Shown here: positions 18,465 to 28,041 of the stretch, piece by piece
How positions within the stretch are numbered: the first letter of the stretch is position 1
Layout: each line of letters opens with the position of its first letter
NCBI RefSeq assembly: GCF_005222485.1
Contig: NZ_CP029078.1
Location: 558,001-622,000, forward strand
Length of the DNA stretch: 64,000 nucleotides
Reading direction: 5' to 3'
DNA from: Streptomyces griseoviridis
GTDB taxonomy: Bacteria; Actinomycetota; Actinomycetes; Streptomycetales; Streptomycetaceae
Translations under genes and position numbers: made by a program
The notes under the pieces: model-generated
The model's database searches: none
Seen by the model: the letters and a program-made list of their open reading frames with translations, nothing else
Told to the model about the DNA's origin: nothing

Positions 18465-18947
18465 TCACTCCCCCGCGTACGCCCGTTCCACCTCCACGAT
18501 GTCGATCTTGCTCATGGCGAACATCGCGCGCATGGCGCGGGCCGCCTTCTGCGGGTCGGGGTCGGTCGTCATGGCCAGCAGCCGGTCGGGGACGACCTGC
18601 CAGGACAGGCCGTAGCGGTCCTTGAGCCAGCCGCACGGGCCGGGCTCGCCGCCGTCGGCCGTGAGCTTCTCCCAGTAGTGATCGACCTCGGCCTGGTCGG
18701 CGCAGTGGATCTGGAAGGAGACCGCCTCGGTGAACGTGAACTGCGGGCCGCCGTTGAGCCCGACGAACCGCTGTCCCCGGAGGGTGAACTCCACGGTGAT
18801 CACCGAGCCCTCGGGCCCGGGTCCGGCCTCCGTGTAATGGTTGATCCGGCCGAGGCGCGCGTCCTCGAAGACCGAGACGTAGAACCGGGCCGCCTCCTCG
18901 GCCTGGCCGTCGAACCAGAGGCAGGTGGTGAATCCGTCGGTGGCCAT
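18465..18947 (-). CDS. VOC / PhnB-like protein (3-demethylubiquinone methyltransferase-related fold)
   Basis: 160 residues. [22 protein letters not shown] is the typical beginning of the PhnB-like glyoxalase branch, and [18 protein letters not shown] is its characteristic late motif. An ideal AGGAGGTG site 5 bp upstream selects ATG 18947. Enzymatic function is unknown. The upstream region contains an 8-bp tandem repeat. Confidence 0.85.
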   Translation of the reverse strand: MATDGFTTCLWFDGQAEEAARFYVSVFEDARLGRINHYTEAGPGPEGSVITVEFTLRGQRFVGLNGGPQFTFTEAVSFQIHCADQAEVDHYWEKLTADGGEPGPCGWLKDRYGLSWQVVPDRLLAMTTDPDPQKAARAMRAMFAMSKIDIVEVERAYAGE

Positions 18948-19010
18948 GGGCACCTCCTGATCGGGAGACCCGGAGACCGGGGAGCCTGGGAACCGGCAGC
19001 CAGGAACCGG

Positions 19011-19042
19011 GAATCCGGGAATCCGGGAATCCGGGAATCCGG
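19011..19042. repeat. 8-bp tandem repeat, four copies
   Basis: GAATCCGG is repeated four times head to tail (19011-19042), preceded by a degenerate GAACCGG copy. It lies between the divergent VOC gene and the clpP3 promoter region. Confidence 0.9.
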
Positions 19043-19127
19043 CGAAACGTGGTCAGGAGTGTGGACCGGTCCCGCTCCCCGAAATCATCGCCGCGGGCGC
19101 CCCGCCCCGCACGCGGTGGCCGACCGC

Positions 19128-19157
19128 TCTGCCGTCGGCGAATCTGCCACCGGCCGA
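19128..19157. promoter_or_regulatory. Two abutting PopR-box-like palindromes upstream of clpP3
   Basis: TCTGCC-GTC-GGCGAA (19128-19142) and TCTGCC-ACC-GGCCGA (19143-19157) match 4/6 and 5/6 of the second arm of TCTGCC-N3-GGCAGA, which I recall as the palindrome bound by PopR at clpP3-clpP4 in S. lividans. They lie about 85-115 bp before the clpP3 start. Confidence 0.6.
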
Positions 19158-19241
19158 GAAAGCGGCGCTCCGGGTGGTCACCGGCCGAGAGTGAGGAGTG
19201 CGACGACGTCCGTCGCGACGCCACTCGACAAGGGAGCGCCC

Positions 19242-19895
19242 ATGTACCCGTCCACCGCAGGTCCCGCGCGGGACCCGCTGCCCAGGGCCGAGGACCGCGA
19301 GCCGGCCACGAGCCGGTTCGACGACCAGTTGGCCGCCCAACTCCTCGGCCGACGCATCGTGTTCCTCGGCACGGAGGTCAACGAGACGTCAGCCAACCGG
19401 GTCTGCGCGCAGTTGCTCCTGCTGTCCGAGGAGGACCCGCGCACCGACATCGGCCTGTACATCAACAGCCCCGGCGGCTCGGTGCACGCGGGGCTCGCCG
19501 TCTACGACACGATGCGGCTGATACCGAACGACGTGTCGACGCTCGCGATGGGGTTCGCGGCGAGCATGGGGCAGTTCCTGCTGAGCGTGGGCGCGGCCGG
19601 GAAGCGGTACGCGCTGCCGAACGCGCGGATCATGATGCACCAGCCGTCGGCGGGCATCGGAGGCACCACCGCCGACATCGAGATCCAGGCGCAGAACCTG
19701 GACTTCACCAAGCGGACCATCGAGCGGATCACCGCCGAGCACACCGGCCAGAGCGCCGAGACCATCTCAAGCGACGGCGACCGCGACCGCTGGTTCACGG
19801 CCGAGGAGGCCAAGGAGTACGGCATGGTCGACGCGGTCGTGGAGTCGCTCGCCGACCTGCGGCCCGCCACCGCGCGGCGACGGGTGGGGCTGTGA
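19242..19895 (+). CDS. clpP3: ATP-dependent Clp protease proteolytic subunit (ClpP3-like)
   Basis: 217 residues. The catalytic triad is present: Ser108 in [11 protein letters not shown], His133 in IMMHQPSAG, and Asp in the YGMVDAVV segment. The family-typical INSPGGS and the handle helix are intact. With Clp ATPases it degrades unfolded or tagged proteins in the cytoplasm. AAGGGAG (19230-19236) precedes ATG 19242. It is first gene of a two-gene operon with clpP4; the palindromes upstream and the nearby popR gene indicate PopR-dependent activation, as known for S. lividans. Confidence 0.92.
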   Translation: MYPSTAGPARDPLPRAEDREPATSRFDDQLAAQLLGRRIVFLGTEVNETSANRVCAQLLLLSEEDPRTDIGLYINSPGGSVHAGLAVYDTMRLIPNDVSTLAMGFAASMGQFLLSVGAAGKRYALPNARIMMHQPSAGIGGTTADIEIQAQNLDFTKRTIERITAEHTGQSAETISSDGDRDRWFTAEEAKEYGMVDAVVESLADLRPATARRRVGL

Positions 19896-19897
19896 CC

Positions 19898-20500
19898 ATG
19901 GGGAGCTACACGATTCCGAACGTCGTCGAGCGGAGCCCGCAGGGCGAGCGGTCCTACGACGTGTTCAGCAGGCTCCTCTCGGAGCGGATCATCTTCATCG
20001 GCACCGAGATCGACGACGGTGTCGCCAACGTCGTCATCGCGCAGCTGCTGCATCTGGAGTCGGCGTCCCCGGAGACGGAGATCGCGATCTACCTCAACTC
20101 CCCGGGCGGCTCGTACACCTCGCTGATGGCGATCTACGACACGATGACGTTCGTGCGGGCGCCGATCTCCACGTTCTGCGTCGGCCAGGCGGCGAGCACG
20201 GCGGCCGTGCTGCTGGCCGGCGGGGACCGGGGGCGGCGGTTCGTGCTGGAGCACGCGCGGGTGCTGCTCGGGCAGCCGGCCAGCGGCGGGCGCCAGGGAA
20301 CGGTGTCCGATCTGGCGTTGCAGGCCCAGGAGATGGTGCGGATCAGGGGGCAGGTGGAGGAGGTGCTGTCCCGGCACACCGGCCACGAGCCCGCCCTGCT
20401 GCGCGCGGACATGGACCGCGACAAGGTGTTCAGCGCGTCGGAGGCGGTGGCGTACGGGCTGGCCGACGAGGTGTTGAGCCGGCGCCTGGTGACGGTCTGA
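19898..20500 (+). CDS. clpP4: Clp protease subunit ClpP4-like, catalytic His missing
   Basis: 200 residues aligned along their full length with ClpP3. Ser100 is kept ([11 protein letters not shown]) and the terminal YGLADEVL Asp is kept, but the position of the catalytic His (HQP in ClpP3) is Gly125 (LLGQPASGG, codon GGG). The subunit is therefore probably inactive alone and works in mixed rings with ClpP3 (inference). ATG 19898 is preferred (GGTGGGG 9 bp upstream); an in-frame GTG at 19892 overlaps the clpP3 stop. Confidence 0.88.
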   Translation: MGSYTIPNVVERSPQGERSYDVFSRLLSERIIFIGTEIDDGVANVVIAQLLHLESASPETEIAIYLNSPGGSYTSLMAIYDTMTFVRAPISTFCVGQAASTAAVLLAGGDRGRRFVLEHARVLLGQPASGGRQGTVSDLALQAQEMVRIRGQVEEVLSRHTGHEPALLRADMDRDKVFSASEAVAYGLADEVLSRRLVTV

Positions 20501-20521
20501 GGCGCCGGCTCGGGGGTGCCG

Positions 20522-20995
20522 TCAGGCGGCCACGCACAGGCCGCCGTACGGCGGGACGGCCGGGGCCGCGCCGGGGCGGCGGGCGAGGCTCCGGTCCCGC
20601 CCGACCGGGGAGGCGTCCCGGCCCGGCTCGGCCGGCGGGACGCTCCGGCTCCGCTCGCTCCGCGACACGCTTCGGGTCAGCTCGCCCCGGGCGAGGGTGA
20701 GCAGGTCGGCGAGGGTGAGACCGAGGGCGCGCGCGGCGGCCGCGAGGACCTCCGAAGAGGCTTCCTTGCGGCCGCGCTCCACCTCGGAGAGGTAGGGCAT
20801 GGAGATCCGGGCCGCGTCCGCGACGTCCTTGAGGGTCCGTTCCTGCGTCAGCCGCTCCCGCCGCAGCACGTCACCCACCACGTCCCGCCAGAGCGGTTCG
20901 GTGCGTGGGGCCGACCGGGGCTGCGACGGCAGCCGGTCGGTGCGCGGACCGCGCAGGGGGATGACCCGGGCTTCGTTCGGCGCGTGGCTGCTCAC
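20522..20995 (-). CDS. popR: PopR-like XRE-family activator of clpP3-clpP4
   Basis: 157 residues. The helix-turn-helix (LKDVADAARISMPYLSEVER) is of the XRE/ClgR type. An Arg/Ser/Pro-rich tail ends in LCVAA. In S. lividans PopR the two C-terminal alanines are needed for degradation by ClpP1P2, which ties clpP3-clpP4 induction to loss of ClpP1P2 activity (established knowledge); the Ala-Ala end here matches. It is convergent to clpP4 with a 21-bp gap. Targets are probably the palindromes at 19128-19157. Confidence 0.85.
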   Translation of the reverse strand: MSSHAPNEARVIPLRGPRTDRLPSQPRSAPRTEPLWRDVVGDVLRRERLTQERTLKDVADAARISMPYLSEVERGRKEASSEVLAAAARALGLTLADLLTLARGELTRSVSRSERSRSVPPAEPGRDASPVGRDRSLARRPGAAPAVPPYGGLCVAA

Positions 20996-21158
20996 CCTCC
21001 CAGCCTAGATTCCCTGGCCGTCAGGGGAAGGGGGCGGCATTCTGCCCTGGGTGGAATCGTCGGCCGGAGGGCCAGGAGAGCCGGAGCCCAGAGGGACGAC
21101 AGGCCGGAAAGCCCGGAAGGTCCGGAAGGTCCGGAGCGTGGGGCGGCGGGAGGTCAGG

Positions 21159-21944
21159 GTGACGGAGTTGCGGCGGCGCTTCGACGAGGTGGCCGAGCTG
21201 TACGACCGGGCGCGGCCTCGCTATCCCCCGGCCCTGGTCGAGGAGCTGGCCCGGGTGGCGGGGCTCGGGCCGGGCAGCCGGGTCCTGGAGATCGGGCCGG
21301 GCACAGGGCAACTCACGGTCCCGCTGGCCGGGTACGGCTGCCTGATCACCTGTGTGGAACTGGGCGCCTCGATGGCGGCGGTGGCCCGCCGCCGGCTGAG
21401 CGGGTTCCCCCGGGTCGACGTGGTGGTCTCGGACTTCGAGGGCTGGGAGCCGCCCGCCGAGCCGTACGACCTGGTGGTGAGCGCCACCGCGTTCCACTGG
21501 ATCGACCCGGCCGTGCGGACGGCGAAGGCGGCGCGGGCGCTGCGTCCCGGCGGGCGGCTCGCGGTCGTCGCCACCGAGCATGTGGCGGGCGGCAGCACGG
21601 AGTTCTTCGCGCGCGCCCAGCGCTGCTACGAGCGGTGGGACCCCGCGGCCCCGCCGGGGCTGCGGCTGCTCCCGTCGTCGCGGACGGCCACCGACACGGC
21701 CGAGTTCGAGGAGTCCCCGTGGTACGGGCCGGTCACGGTGGGCCGGTTCGAGCAGGACATCGACTACACGACGGACGGCTACCTCGACGTCCTGCTCACC
21801 TACTCCAACCACCGTGCCCTCGAACCCGCCGCCCGCGAGGGCCTGTTCGGGTGCCTCCGGGAGCTGATCGACGGCTCGTACGGCGGCCGGGTGACCAAAC
21901 GCTATCTGCACGGACTGATCGTCGCGGTGCGCGCCGAGACGTGA
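21159..21944 (+). CDS. Class I SAM-dependent methyltransferase
   Basis: 261 residues. SAM motif I is VLEIGPGTGQLTVPLA, the acidic motif II is ITCVELGASMAA, and later SATAFHWIDP is typical of the Methyltransf_11/25 group. The GTG at 21159 follows GGGAGG by 5 bp. The frame is open further upstream, but codons there derive from a repetitive CCGGAAGGT stretch. The substrate is unknown. Confidence 0.85.
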   Translation: MTELRRRFDEVAELYDRARPRYPPALVEELARVAGLGPGSRVLEIGPGTGQLTVPLAGYGCLITCVELGASMAAVARRRLSGFPRVDVVVSDFEGWEPPAEPYDLVVSATAFHWIDPAVRTAKAARALRPGGRLAVVATEHVAGGSTEFFARAQRCYERWDPAAPPGLRLLPSSRTATDTAEFEESPWYGPVTVGRFEQDIDYTTDGYLDVLLTYSNHRALEPAAREGLFGCLRELIDGSYGGRVTKRYLHGLIVAVRAET

Positions 21945-22047
21945 GAGAACGCACGGATCCGATCAATTTCCTTCACCACGCCATGAAGTGGGCATGGGAT
22001 CGCGAAGTGGGGGTACGCGAGACCCCGAAGGACCCGAGGAAGACAAC

Positions 22048-22965
22048 ATGTCTCACCGTGACTTCGTGGGAGAAGGAATGAACACCGCCGTGAGCCGGTC
22101 GGAAGCAGGAGTCATGACGAAGGCTGCCGGGACCATGACGGACGACGGGCCGCTGCCGGGTATCGAGCAGCCGCGGGCCGTCGCCCCGCGCGACGCGCGG
22201 GAGCTGTCCCGCCAGTTCTTCAACCGCCTCTCCACGCTGGAGGAGGGCACCCACGAGTACCAGTACGCGCGCAACACCCTCATCGAGATGAACATCTCGC
22301 TGGTGCGGTTCGCCGCGGGCCGGTTCCGCAATCGCGGTGACGACATGGAGGACATCGTCCAGACCGGCATGATCGGTCTGATCAAGGCGATCGACCGGTT
22401 CGACCTGTCGCGTGAGGTCGAGTTCACGTCGTTCGCGCTGCCGTACATCGTCGGTGAGATCAAGCGGTTCTTCCGTGACACCACCTGGGCCGTGCATGTG
22501 CCGCGCCGGCTCCAGGAGCTGCGCGTCGAGCTGGCCAAGGCCCGTGAGGAGCTGGCCAGCAGGCTGGACCGCGAGCCGTCGGTCGCCGAGCTGGCCACGC
22601 TGATGAACATCTCCCACAGCGAGGTGGTCGAGGCGCAGATAGCCGCCAACGGCTACAACTCGTCGTCGCTTGACGCGGCGCTGACCGGTGACGGCCCGGA
22701 GGGCGGCGAGGCGGTCCTCGCGGACTTCATCGGCGTGGAGGAGGAGGGGCTGCGGCTCGTCGAGGACTTCCACGCGCTGGCACCGCTGATGGCGGAGCTG
22801 GGCGAGCGGGACCGGCAGATCATCCACATGCGGTTCGTGGAGGAGGCCACCCAGGCGGAGATCGGCGAGCGGCTCGGGTGCTCCCAGATGCATGTGTCGC
22901 GGCTGATCAAGCGGATCATCGCGCGACTGCGCGAGGGCATGCTCGGCGAGCTGGGCTGCGCCTGA
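22048..22965 (+). CDS. RNA polymerase sigma factor, SigB/SigF family
   Basis: 305 residues. Region 2 shows DIVQTGMIGLIKAIDRFD and FTSFALPYIVGEIKRFFRDTTW; region 3 PRRLQELRVELAKAREEL; region 4 TQAEIGERLGCSQMHVSRLI. This is the general-stress/sporulation SigB family of Streptomyces. GAGGAAG, 5 bp before ATG 22048, sets the start; ATG 22078 is a weaker alternative. It is monocistronic and ends in a 19-bp hairpin. The minus-strand GHKL ATPase gene that follows could encode a partner-switching regulator (inference). From memory, S. coelicolor has a SigB-like gene near clpP3P4 as well. Confidence 0.92.
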   Translation: MSHRDFVGEGMNTAVSRSEAGVMTKAAGTMTDDGPLPGIEQPRAVAPRDARELSRQFFNRLSTLEEGTHEYQYARNTLIEMNISLVRFAAGRFRNRGDDMEDIVQTGMIGLIKAIDRFDLSREVEFTSFALPYIVGEIKRFFRDTTWAVHVPRRLQELRVELAKAREELASRLDREPSVAELATLMNISHSEVVEAQIAANGYNSSSLDAALTGDGPEGGEAVLADFIGVEEEGLRLVEDFHALAPLMAELGERDRQIIHMRFVEEATQAEIGERLGCSQMHVSRLIKRIIARLREGMLGELGCA

Positions 22966-22993
22966 GCGACCGGACAACTCCCACACAGGAGAC

Positions 22994-23035
22994 ACATGAC
23001 GGTGGGGCCGCCTCCGGGCGGCCCCACCGTCATGT
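22994..23035. terminator. Strong terminator, 19-bp perfect stem with tetraloop
   Basis: Bases 22994-23012 pair perfectly with 23017-23035 around the TCCG loop (23013-23016), 28 bp after the sigma gene stop. Confidence 0.8.
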
Positions 23036-23125
23036 CCGGCGACAGCAAAGCCGTTCCCTGCCGTCGTGTCCGGCAACAGTCGTGCTCTGCCGTCGTGTCC
23101 TGCCGTCATGTCCGGCGACAGCCGG
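23029..23125. repeat. Degenerate direct repeats after the sigma-gene terminator
   Basis: Variants of the phrase TGCCGTCGTGTCC and CCGTCATGTCCGGCGACAGC recur at least four times between the terminator and the end of the minus-strand ATPase gene. No gene is visible here. Confidence 0.6.
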
Positions 23126-23231
23126 TGTCCTGGCCGCCCGTGCTCTCCGGGCCGACACGTGCGGCCCGTCCGGTGGTCTCCGGGCGGGCTGTGGGATGCG
23201 GGGAGCGCGCACCCGCGGCGGGCGGGTGCGC

Positions 23232-23687
23232 TCAGACGGCGTCGAGGCGCACCACGGCGACCACGCGCTTGCCCACGGGGATGCGTTCGACGGTGACCCG
23301 GCCGGCCAGCGCGTGCACGATCTCGAGACCGTGCCGCCCGATCCGCTCCGGGTCCTTCGGGAAGCGGCGGGGCAGCGCCTCGCTGCTGTCGTAGACACTC
23401 ACGACGACGGCCGCGTCGGTGCCCTCCAGCTCCAGGATGTACGGACCGTTGCTGTGCCGGTCCGCGTTGGTGACCAGCTCGCTGACGACGAGGAGCACCT
23501 CGCCCTGGACGCGGGGGTCGATGGTGGCGCACCACTCGGTCCTGAGCTGCTCCACGAAGTGCGAAGCGAAGGAGCGTGCCTCGGCGATGCATCCCGGCTC
23601 GCCGGTGTAGTGCGCCGCTCGCCGCAGCGGTTGCACGGGCACGTCGAAACCAGCGGTTATCACTGCCCCGTCCACGTGATCGGTCAT
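23232..23687 (-). CDS. GHKL ATP-binding protein (RsbW/SpoIIAB-like anti-sigma kinase family)
   Basis: 151 residues. The N-box is SELVTNADRHS, and RIGRHGLEIVHALAG corresponds to the glycine-containing G-box region. Family members are either serine kinases that hold SigB-type sigma factors or relatives of unknown partner. The convergent SigB-like gene makes it a candidate regulator, but many Streptomyces ATPases of this type are orphans. ATG 23687 starts MTDHVDG. Confidence 0.82.
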   Translation of the reverse strand: MTDHVDGAVITAGFDVPVQPLRRAAHYTGEPGCIAEARSFASHFVEQLRTEWCATIDPRVQGEVLLVVSELVTNADRHSNGPYILELEGTDAAVVVSVYDSSEALPRRFPKDPERIGRHGLEIVHALAGRVTVERIPVGKRVVAVVRLDAV

Positions 23688-23985
23688 GCGTTTCTCTCTC
23701 GGAAGCCGGACTGGCCGGACGCTGTTGCACCCGTGCTCGTACCCCGAGTCGGGGCGCGCACTCCCCTGGGGCCCGATGTGTCCCGTTCGACTCGGAGCGC
23801 CGGTGTTGCGTCGGCCGACTCGGGAGCACTGTACGACGCGTCGGACGGCGCCGTCCCGGCAGTCGGCTTCGTGTCCGAAAGCAGCGGTCCGCCCGGCGCC
23901 GGGGGCGGGGTGCCTCCGGGTGGAGGGCGACGCGGACGGGTCTGCCGGCGGGCGGTGGGCGCGGGTGCTGCCTACCGTGGCCGGG
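23688..23985. other. Divergent promoter region
   Basis: About 300 bp between the ATPase gene and the streptophobe gene should hold both promoters. I see no clear palindrome or convincing -10/-35 pair. Confidence 0.5.
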
Positions 23986-25257
23986 GTGAGCACCGGAACC
24001 CCTTCAGGTCAGGCCGCCGTCCGGCACGGCTGGCTCCAGGCGCTGGTCACCGTGGTGGCCGCGGCGCTCACGATGCTGGTGGTCGCCTCGCTCGGGCTCT
24101 GGGCCGCGGGTGCGGCGGGGCTTCCGCGGGGCGCGTTCCCTCCGGTCGTCGCGGCGACGGTGGTGACGGCGGTCGGCGGCTCGGTCGAGCTGTCCGGAAA
24201 CGCCGGGTCGCTCGCCGGTACCGACGCCGGTCTGACGGTGGTCCCGCTCTCCGTGTCGCTGGCCGGGGCGCTCGTCGTCGCCGCCGGTTTCCTGCGCCCG
24301 CTGCGGCGCGGGGCGTTCCGGGGCGCCGGGGGGCTCATCCTGTGGGCGGCACGGATCGCGGTGCTGTGGCTGCTCGCGCTGGCCGCGCTGGGCGTCGCCG
24401 CCCGTCACACGTTCACGCTCTCCCTGGGCGACAGTGTGCTGGGCGGCCTCGGTGACGTCTTCGGCCTGTCGCCGCGGGTCGGGTTCACGGCCGAGGTGCC
24501 GCGGACCCTGCTGTTCGGTCTGCTGTGGCTGGCCGGGGTGCTGGTGGTGGCTCTGCTGGTGACGCGGTCGGCCCCGCTCGCCGGGCGCCTCGGACGTCTG
24601 CGGGAGGCGGCGCGGCCCCTCGCGTACGCCATGGTGGCGCTGCTCCTCGCGTGCGTGGTACTGGCGGGCGGTGTCGCGCTGGTCGTCGCGGCGACGCGCG
24701 GCCGGCCCGCCGAGACGTTCGGCGTGATCCTGCTGGGCCTGCCGAACCTGGCCTGGCTCGCGTTCACCCTCGGGCTCGGCGCCACCTGGGACGGCAGGTT
24801 GACGGGCCCGTTCGGGCTGCCGCTGCCGCCCGTCCTGGAGGAGGTGCTGCGCGCCCCTGACCTGTCGACGCTCGACGTGCGCACGCTCGCCGCGCACGAC
24901 GGCCGGGTGTGGTGGCTGGTGGTCGTGGACGCGATGCTGGTGCTGGCCGCCGCGGTCCTCGCGGCTCCGCGTCCACCGGCCGGGACGGCCGCCTGGCGGC
25001 ACGCGCTGCGGACGGCGGTCGCGCTGGCGCTCACCGTCCTGGCGGTCTGTCTGCTGGGCCGGGTCCGCGCGCACTGGGGTCTGTCCGTGCTCGGCGTCGG
25101 CGACCTCGGCGGGAACCTCGCGGGCGAGCTGCTGCTGAGGCCACGGCTGTGGGGCGCGCTGGGTTGGGCCGCGCTGTGGGGTCTGGTGGCGGGTTTTCTC
25201 GGCGCGCTGCTCGCACGGGGGGCGCGGGCGGCACGAGGGCGGAGCGGCGGGACCTAG
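23986..25257 (+). CDS. Streptophobe-family hydrophobic membrane protein
   Basis: 423 residues, almost entirely hydrophobic, with roughly 9-10 membrane helices (for example LVTVVAAALTMLVVASLGLWAAG, shown in part as WLQALVTVVAAALTM). A short ordered segment TAVGGSVELSG and the phrase LTVVPLSVSLAGALVVAAGF fit the Streptomyces streptophobe group. Its function is unknown. The GTG at 23986 is the best start because the long upstream frame is unlike protein; the ribosome site is weak. Confidence 0.75.
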   Translation: MSTGTPSGQAAVRHGWLQALVTVVAAALTMLVVASLGLWAAGAAGLPRGAFPPVVAATVVTAVGGSVELSGNAGSLAGTDAGLTVVPLSVSLAGALVVAAGFLRPLRRGAFRGAGGLILWAARIAVLWLLALAALGVAARHTFTLSLGDSVLGGLGDVFGLSPRVGFTAEVPRTLLFGLLWLAGVLVVALLVTRSAPLAGRLGRLREAARPLAYAMVALLLACVVLAGGVALVVAATRGRPAETFGVILLGLPNLAWLAFTLGLGATWDGRLTGPFGLPLPPVLEEVLRAPDLSTLDVRTLAAHDGRVWWLVVVDAMLVLAAAVLAAPRPPAGTAAWRHALRTAVALALTVLAVCLLGRVRAHWGLSVLGVGDLGGNLAGELLLRPRLWGALGWAALWGLVAGFLGALLARGARAARGRSGGT

Positions 25258-25268
25258 GAATATTGAGG

Positions 25269-25679
25269 TCAGCCGACGGAGACGACCAGGGCCGGGACGG
25301 TGCGCTGCATGCGCAGGGCGTCGACGGACTCGGCGAGCAGCTCGTACTCGGTGGTGTCGTCCCTGGTGGCGATCCGCACCAGGCGTCCGGCGGCCAACTC
25401 CTCGGCGACCAGTTCCTGTTGGGTGTCGTCGCCGCACCAGAAGCGTAGGACGGCGGGTACGTCGGCGACGGTCGTCGCGACCGGGACGAGGGCGCTGGGC
25501 GGGAAGTGGTCGGCCTCGGGCTGCGGGTCGAGGCGGTCGGCCATCCAGTTGGCGCGGTCGCGCAGCCACCACAGGGCGAGGGCGAGGGTGGGGGCCCGGT
25601 ACGTTCCGAGGGGTACGCCGATGCGTTGTCCCGCGCAGGTGCCGTACGCGGTGACGTGGCACAGGAATTCGTCGTGCAC
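25269..25679 (-). CDS. Conserved hypothetical protein, 136 aa
   Basis: A cytoplasmic protein starting at GTG 25679, with GGGGGAG 5-6 bp upstream. It has a Trp-rich patch (LALALWWLRDRANWMADRLD), a Pro-rich centre and a mixed alpha/beta C-terminus. I do not recognise the family. It is convergent with the streptophobe gene (11-bp gap). Confidence 0.75.
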   Translation of the reverse strand: MHDEFLCHVTAYGTCAGQRIGVPLGTYRAPTLALALWWLRDRANWMADRLDPQPEADHFPPSALVPVATTVADVPAVLRFWCGDDTQQELVAEELAAGRLVRIATRDDTTEYELLAESVDALRMQRTVPALVVSVG

Positions 25680-25890
25680 GTTCGCTCCCCCGTTGCGTCC
25701 TCCGCCTCGCGGCAGGCCTCGCTTTCGGTGCGGCTCATGTGCTGTGCGTGATCGTGGCTTCGCTCGATGTGAAGACCCTGAGTGTCGAGTATGTTCACAG
25801 CCGAAACAGTGTCACCACGACTTTCCGGCCAGTCTGTTGGCATATTCGGCGTATCTGTTGGCCGAAACCTGATGGACGGGGCGGACGGAT
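25680..25890. other. Intergenic region with direct repeat
   Basis: Less GC-rich than its surroundings. It contains two copies of TCTGTTGGC about 22 bp apart (near 25830 and 25852) and presumably the promoter of the minus-strand 136-aa gene. No gene is seen. Confidence 0.5.
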
Positions 25891-25899
25891 CGGGCGGTG

Positions 25900-25955
25900 G
25901 GGACATGCCGACGGCCCGGAGGCGGTGGTGCGCCTCCGGGCCGTCGGCATGTCCC
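25900..25955. terminator. Terminator with 25-bp perfect stem
   Basis: 25900-25924 pairs perfectly with 25931-25955 around a 6-nt loop (GTGGTG). It begins 14 bp beyond the stop codon of the minus-strand aldo/keto reductase. Confidence 0.8.
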
Positions 25956-25968
25956 GGTCCGGGTGCCG

Positions 25969-26961
<993 letters not shown>

Positions 26962-27113
26962 CGCGACTCCAGAGGGGTTGGCGCAGGCGGGACGGTCGGG
27001 GGAACCGTATCCACTCGTGCGTTTCTTCTCGTGCGTGGCCAACTCTGTCGTGACCTCGGTGCAGTGGTCCAACAGGAGAATCCGATGGAACTCAGCGGTT
27101 AGGCTTCTCAATC

Positions 27114-28034
27114 ATGGAACTGCGCCATCTCCACCACTTCGTCGCGGTCGCCGAGGACCAGCACTTCACCCGGGCCGCGGAGCGGTTGATGGTGTCCCAG
27201 TCGGGTCTCTCGGCCTCGATCCGGGCCCTGGAGCGTGAGCTGCGGGCGCCGCTGTTCGTGCGGACCACCCGCCGGGTGACGCTGACCGAGGCGGGGCGGG
27301 CGCTGCTGGGCGAGGCCGAGCGGATCCTCGCGCAGGTGCGGTCGGCGCAGGAGGCGGTGGCGGCGGTGCAGGGCGTGCTGCGCGGGACGCTGGCGCTGGG
27401 CACCGAGCAGTGCATCGCGGGGGTGGACGTGGCGGGCCTGCTCGCGACGTTCAGACGGCGCCACCCCGACGTGGAGATCAGGCTGCGGCAGGCGGGTTCG
27501 GGGGCGCTGGCGGAGGAGGTCGCGGCCGGGCGCCTCGACCTGGCGTTCGCCTACCGGACGCAGGACGACACGGACCAGCTGCGGTCGGTGTCGCTGACGG
27601 GTGAGCCGATGACCGTCCTGTGTCATCCCCGGCACCGGCTCGCCGGGGCGGGTTCGCCACTGGCGCCCGGTGAGCTGGGCGGCGAGGTGTTCGTGGACTT
27701 CCACCCGGACTGGGGTCCGCGCCGCACCACCGACGCGGCGTTCGCCGCCGCGGGGGTGCCGCGCACGGTGGCCCTCGAGGTGAACGACGTGCACAGTCTC
27801 CTCGACCTGGTCGACGAGAACCTCGGCATAGCGGTCGTGCCGAGCCACTTCCGCGAGAAGCGGCCCGCGCTCACCGCGCTCGACCTGGAGGACACCGACG
27901 ACGTCGTGTACGAGACGGTCGCCCTGCTGCCCCCGGAGACGGCCACCAGCCCCGCGGCCCGCGCGCTGATGACGCTCCTCGACAGACCCGAAGAAGGCGA
28001 CCTGGCACCACCGCGGGAGGGGTCCCGCTCCTAG
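27114..28034 (+). CDS. LysR family transcriptional regulator
   Basis: 306 residues. The N-terminal winged helix-turn-helix (FTRAAERLMVSQSGLSASIR) is followed by a substrate-binding-protein-like effector domain (about 90-300). It is divergent from the YghZ-like reductase (152-bp intergenic region), so that gene and itself are the likely targets. The stop codon is directly followed by the decayed carotenoid oxygenase segment. Confidence 0.87.
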   Translation: MELRHLHHFVAVAEDQHFTRAAERLMVSQSGLSASIRALERELRAPLFVRTTRRVTLTEAGRALLGEAERILAQVRSAQEAVAAVQGVLRGTLALGTEQCIAGVDVAGLLATFRRRHPDVEIRLRQAGSGALAEEVAAGRLDLAFAYRTQDDTDQLRSVSLTGEPMTVLCHPRHRLAGAGSPLAPGELGGEVFVDFHPDWGPRRTTDAAFAAAGVPRTVALEVNDVHSLLDLVDENLGIAVVPSHFREKRPALTALDLEDTDDVVYETVALLPPETATSPAARALMTLLDRPEEGDLAPPREGSRS

Positions 28035-28041
28035 CAACGGA

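Noticed and set aside
22008..22020. GGGTAC as a SigB-type -10 box before the sigma gene at 22048
   Set aside because: No matching GTTT-like -35 element at the needed distance.
22996..23394. 132-codon frame with a good-looking ribosome site at the sigma-gene terminator
   Set aside because: Its first codons form the perfect terminator stem and the rest are repeat-derived Arg/Cys-rich residues overlapping the ATPase gene.
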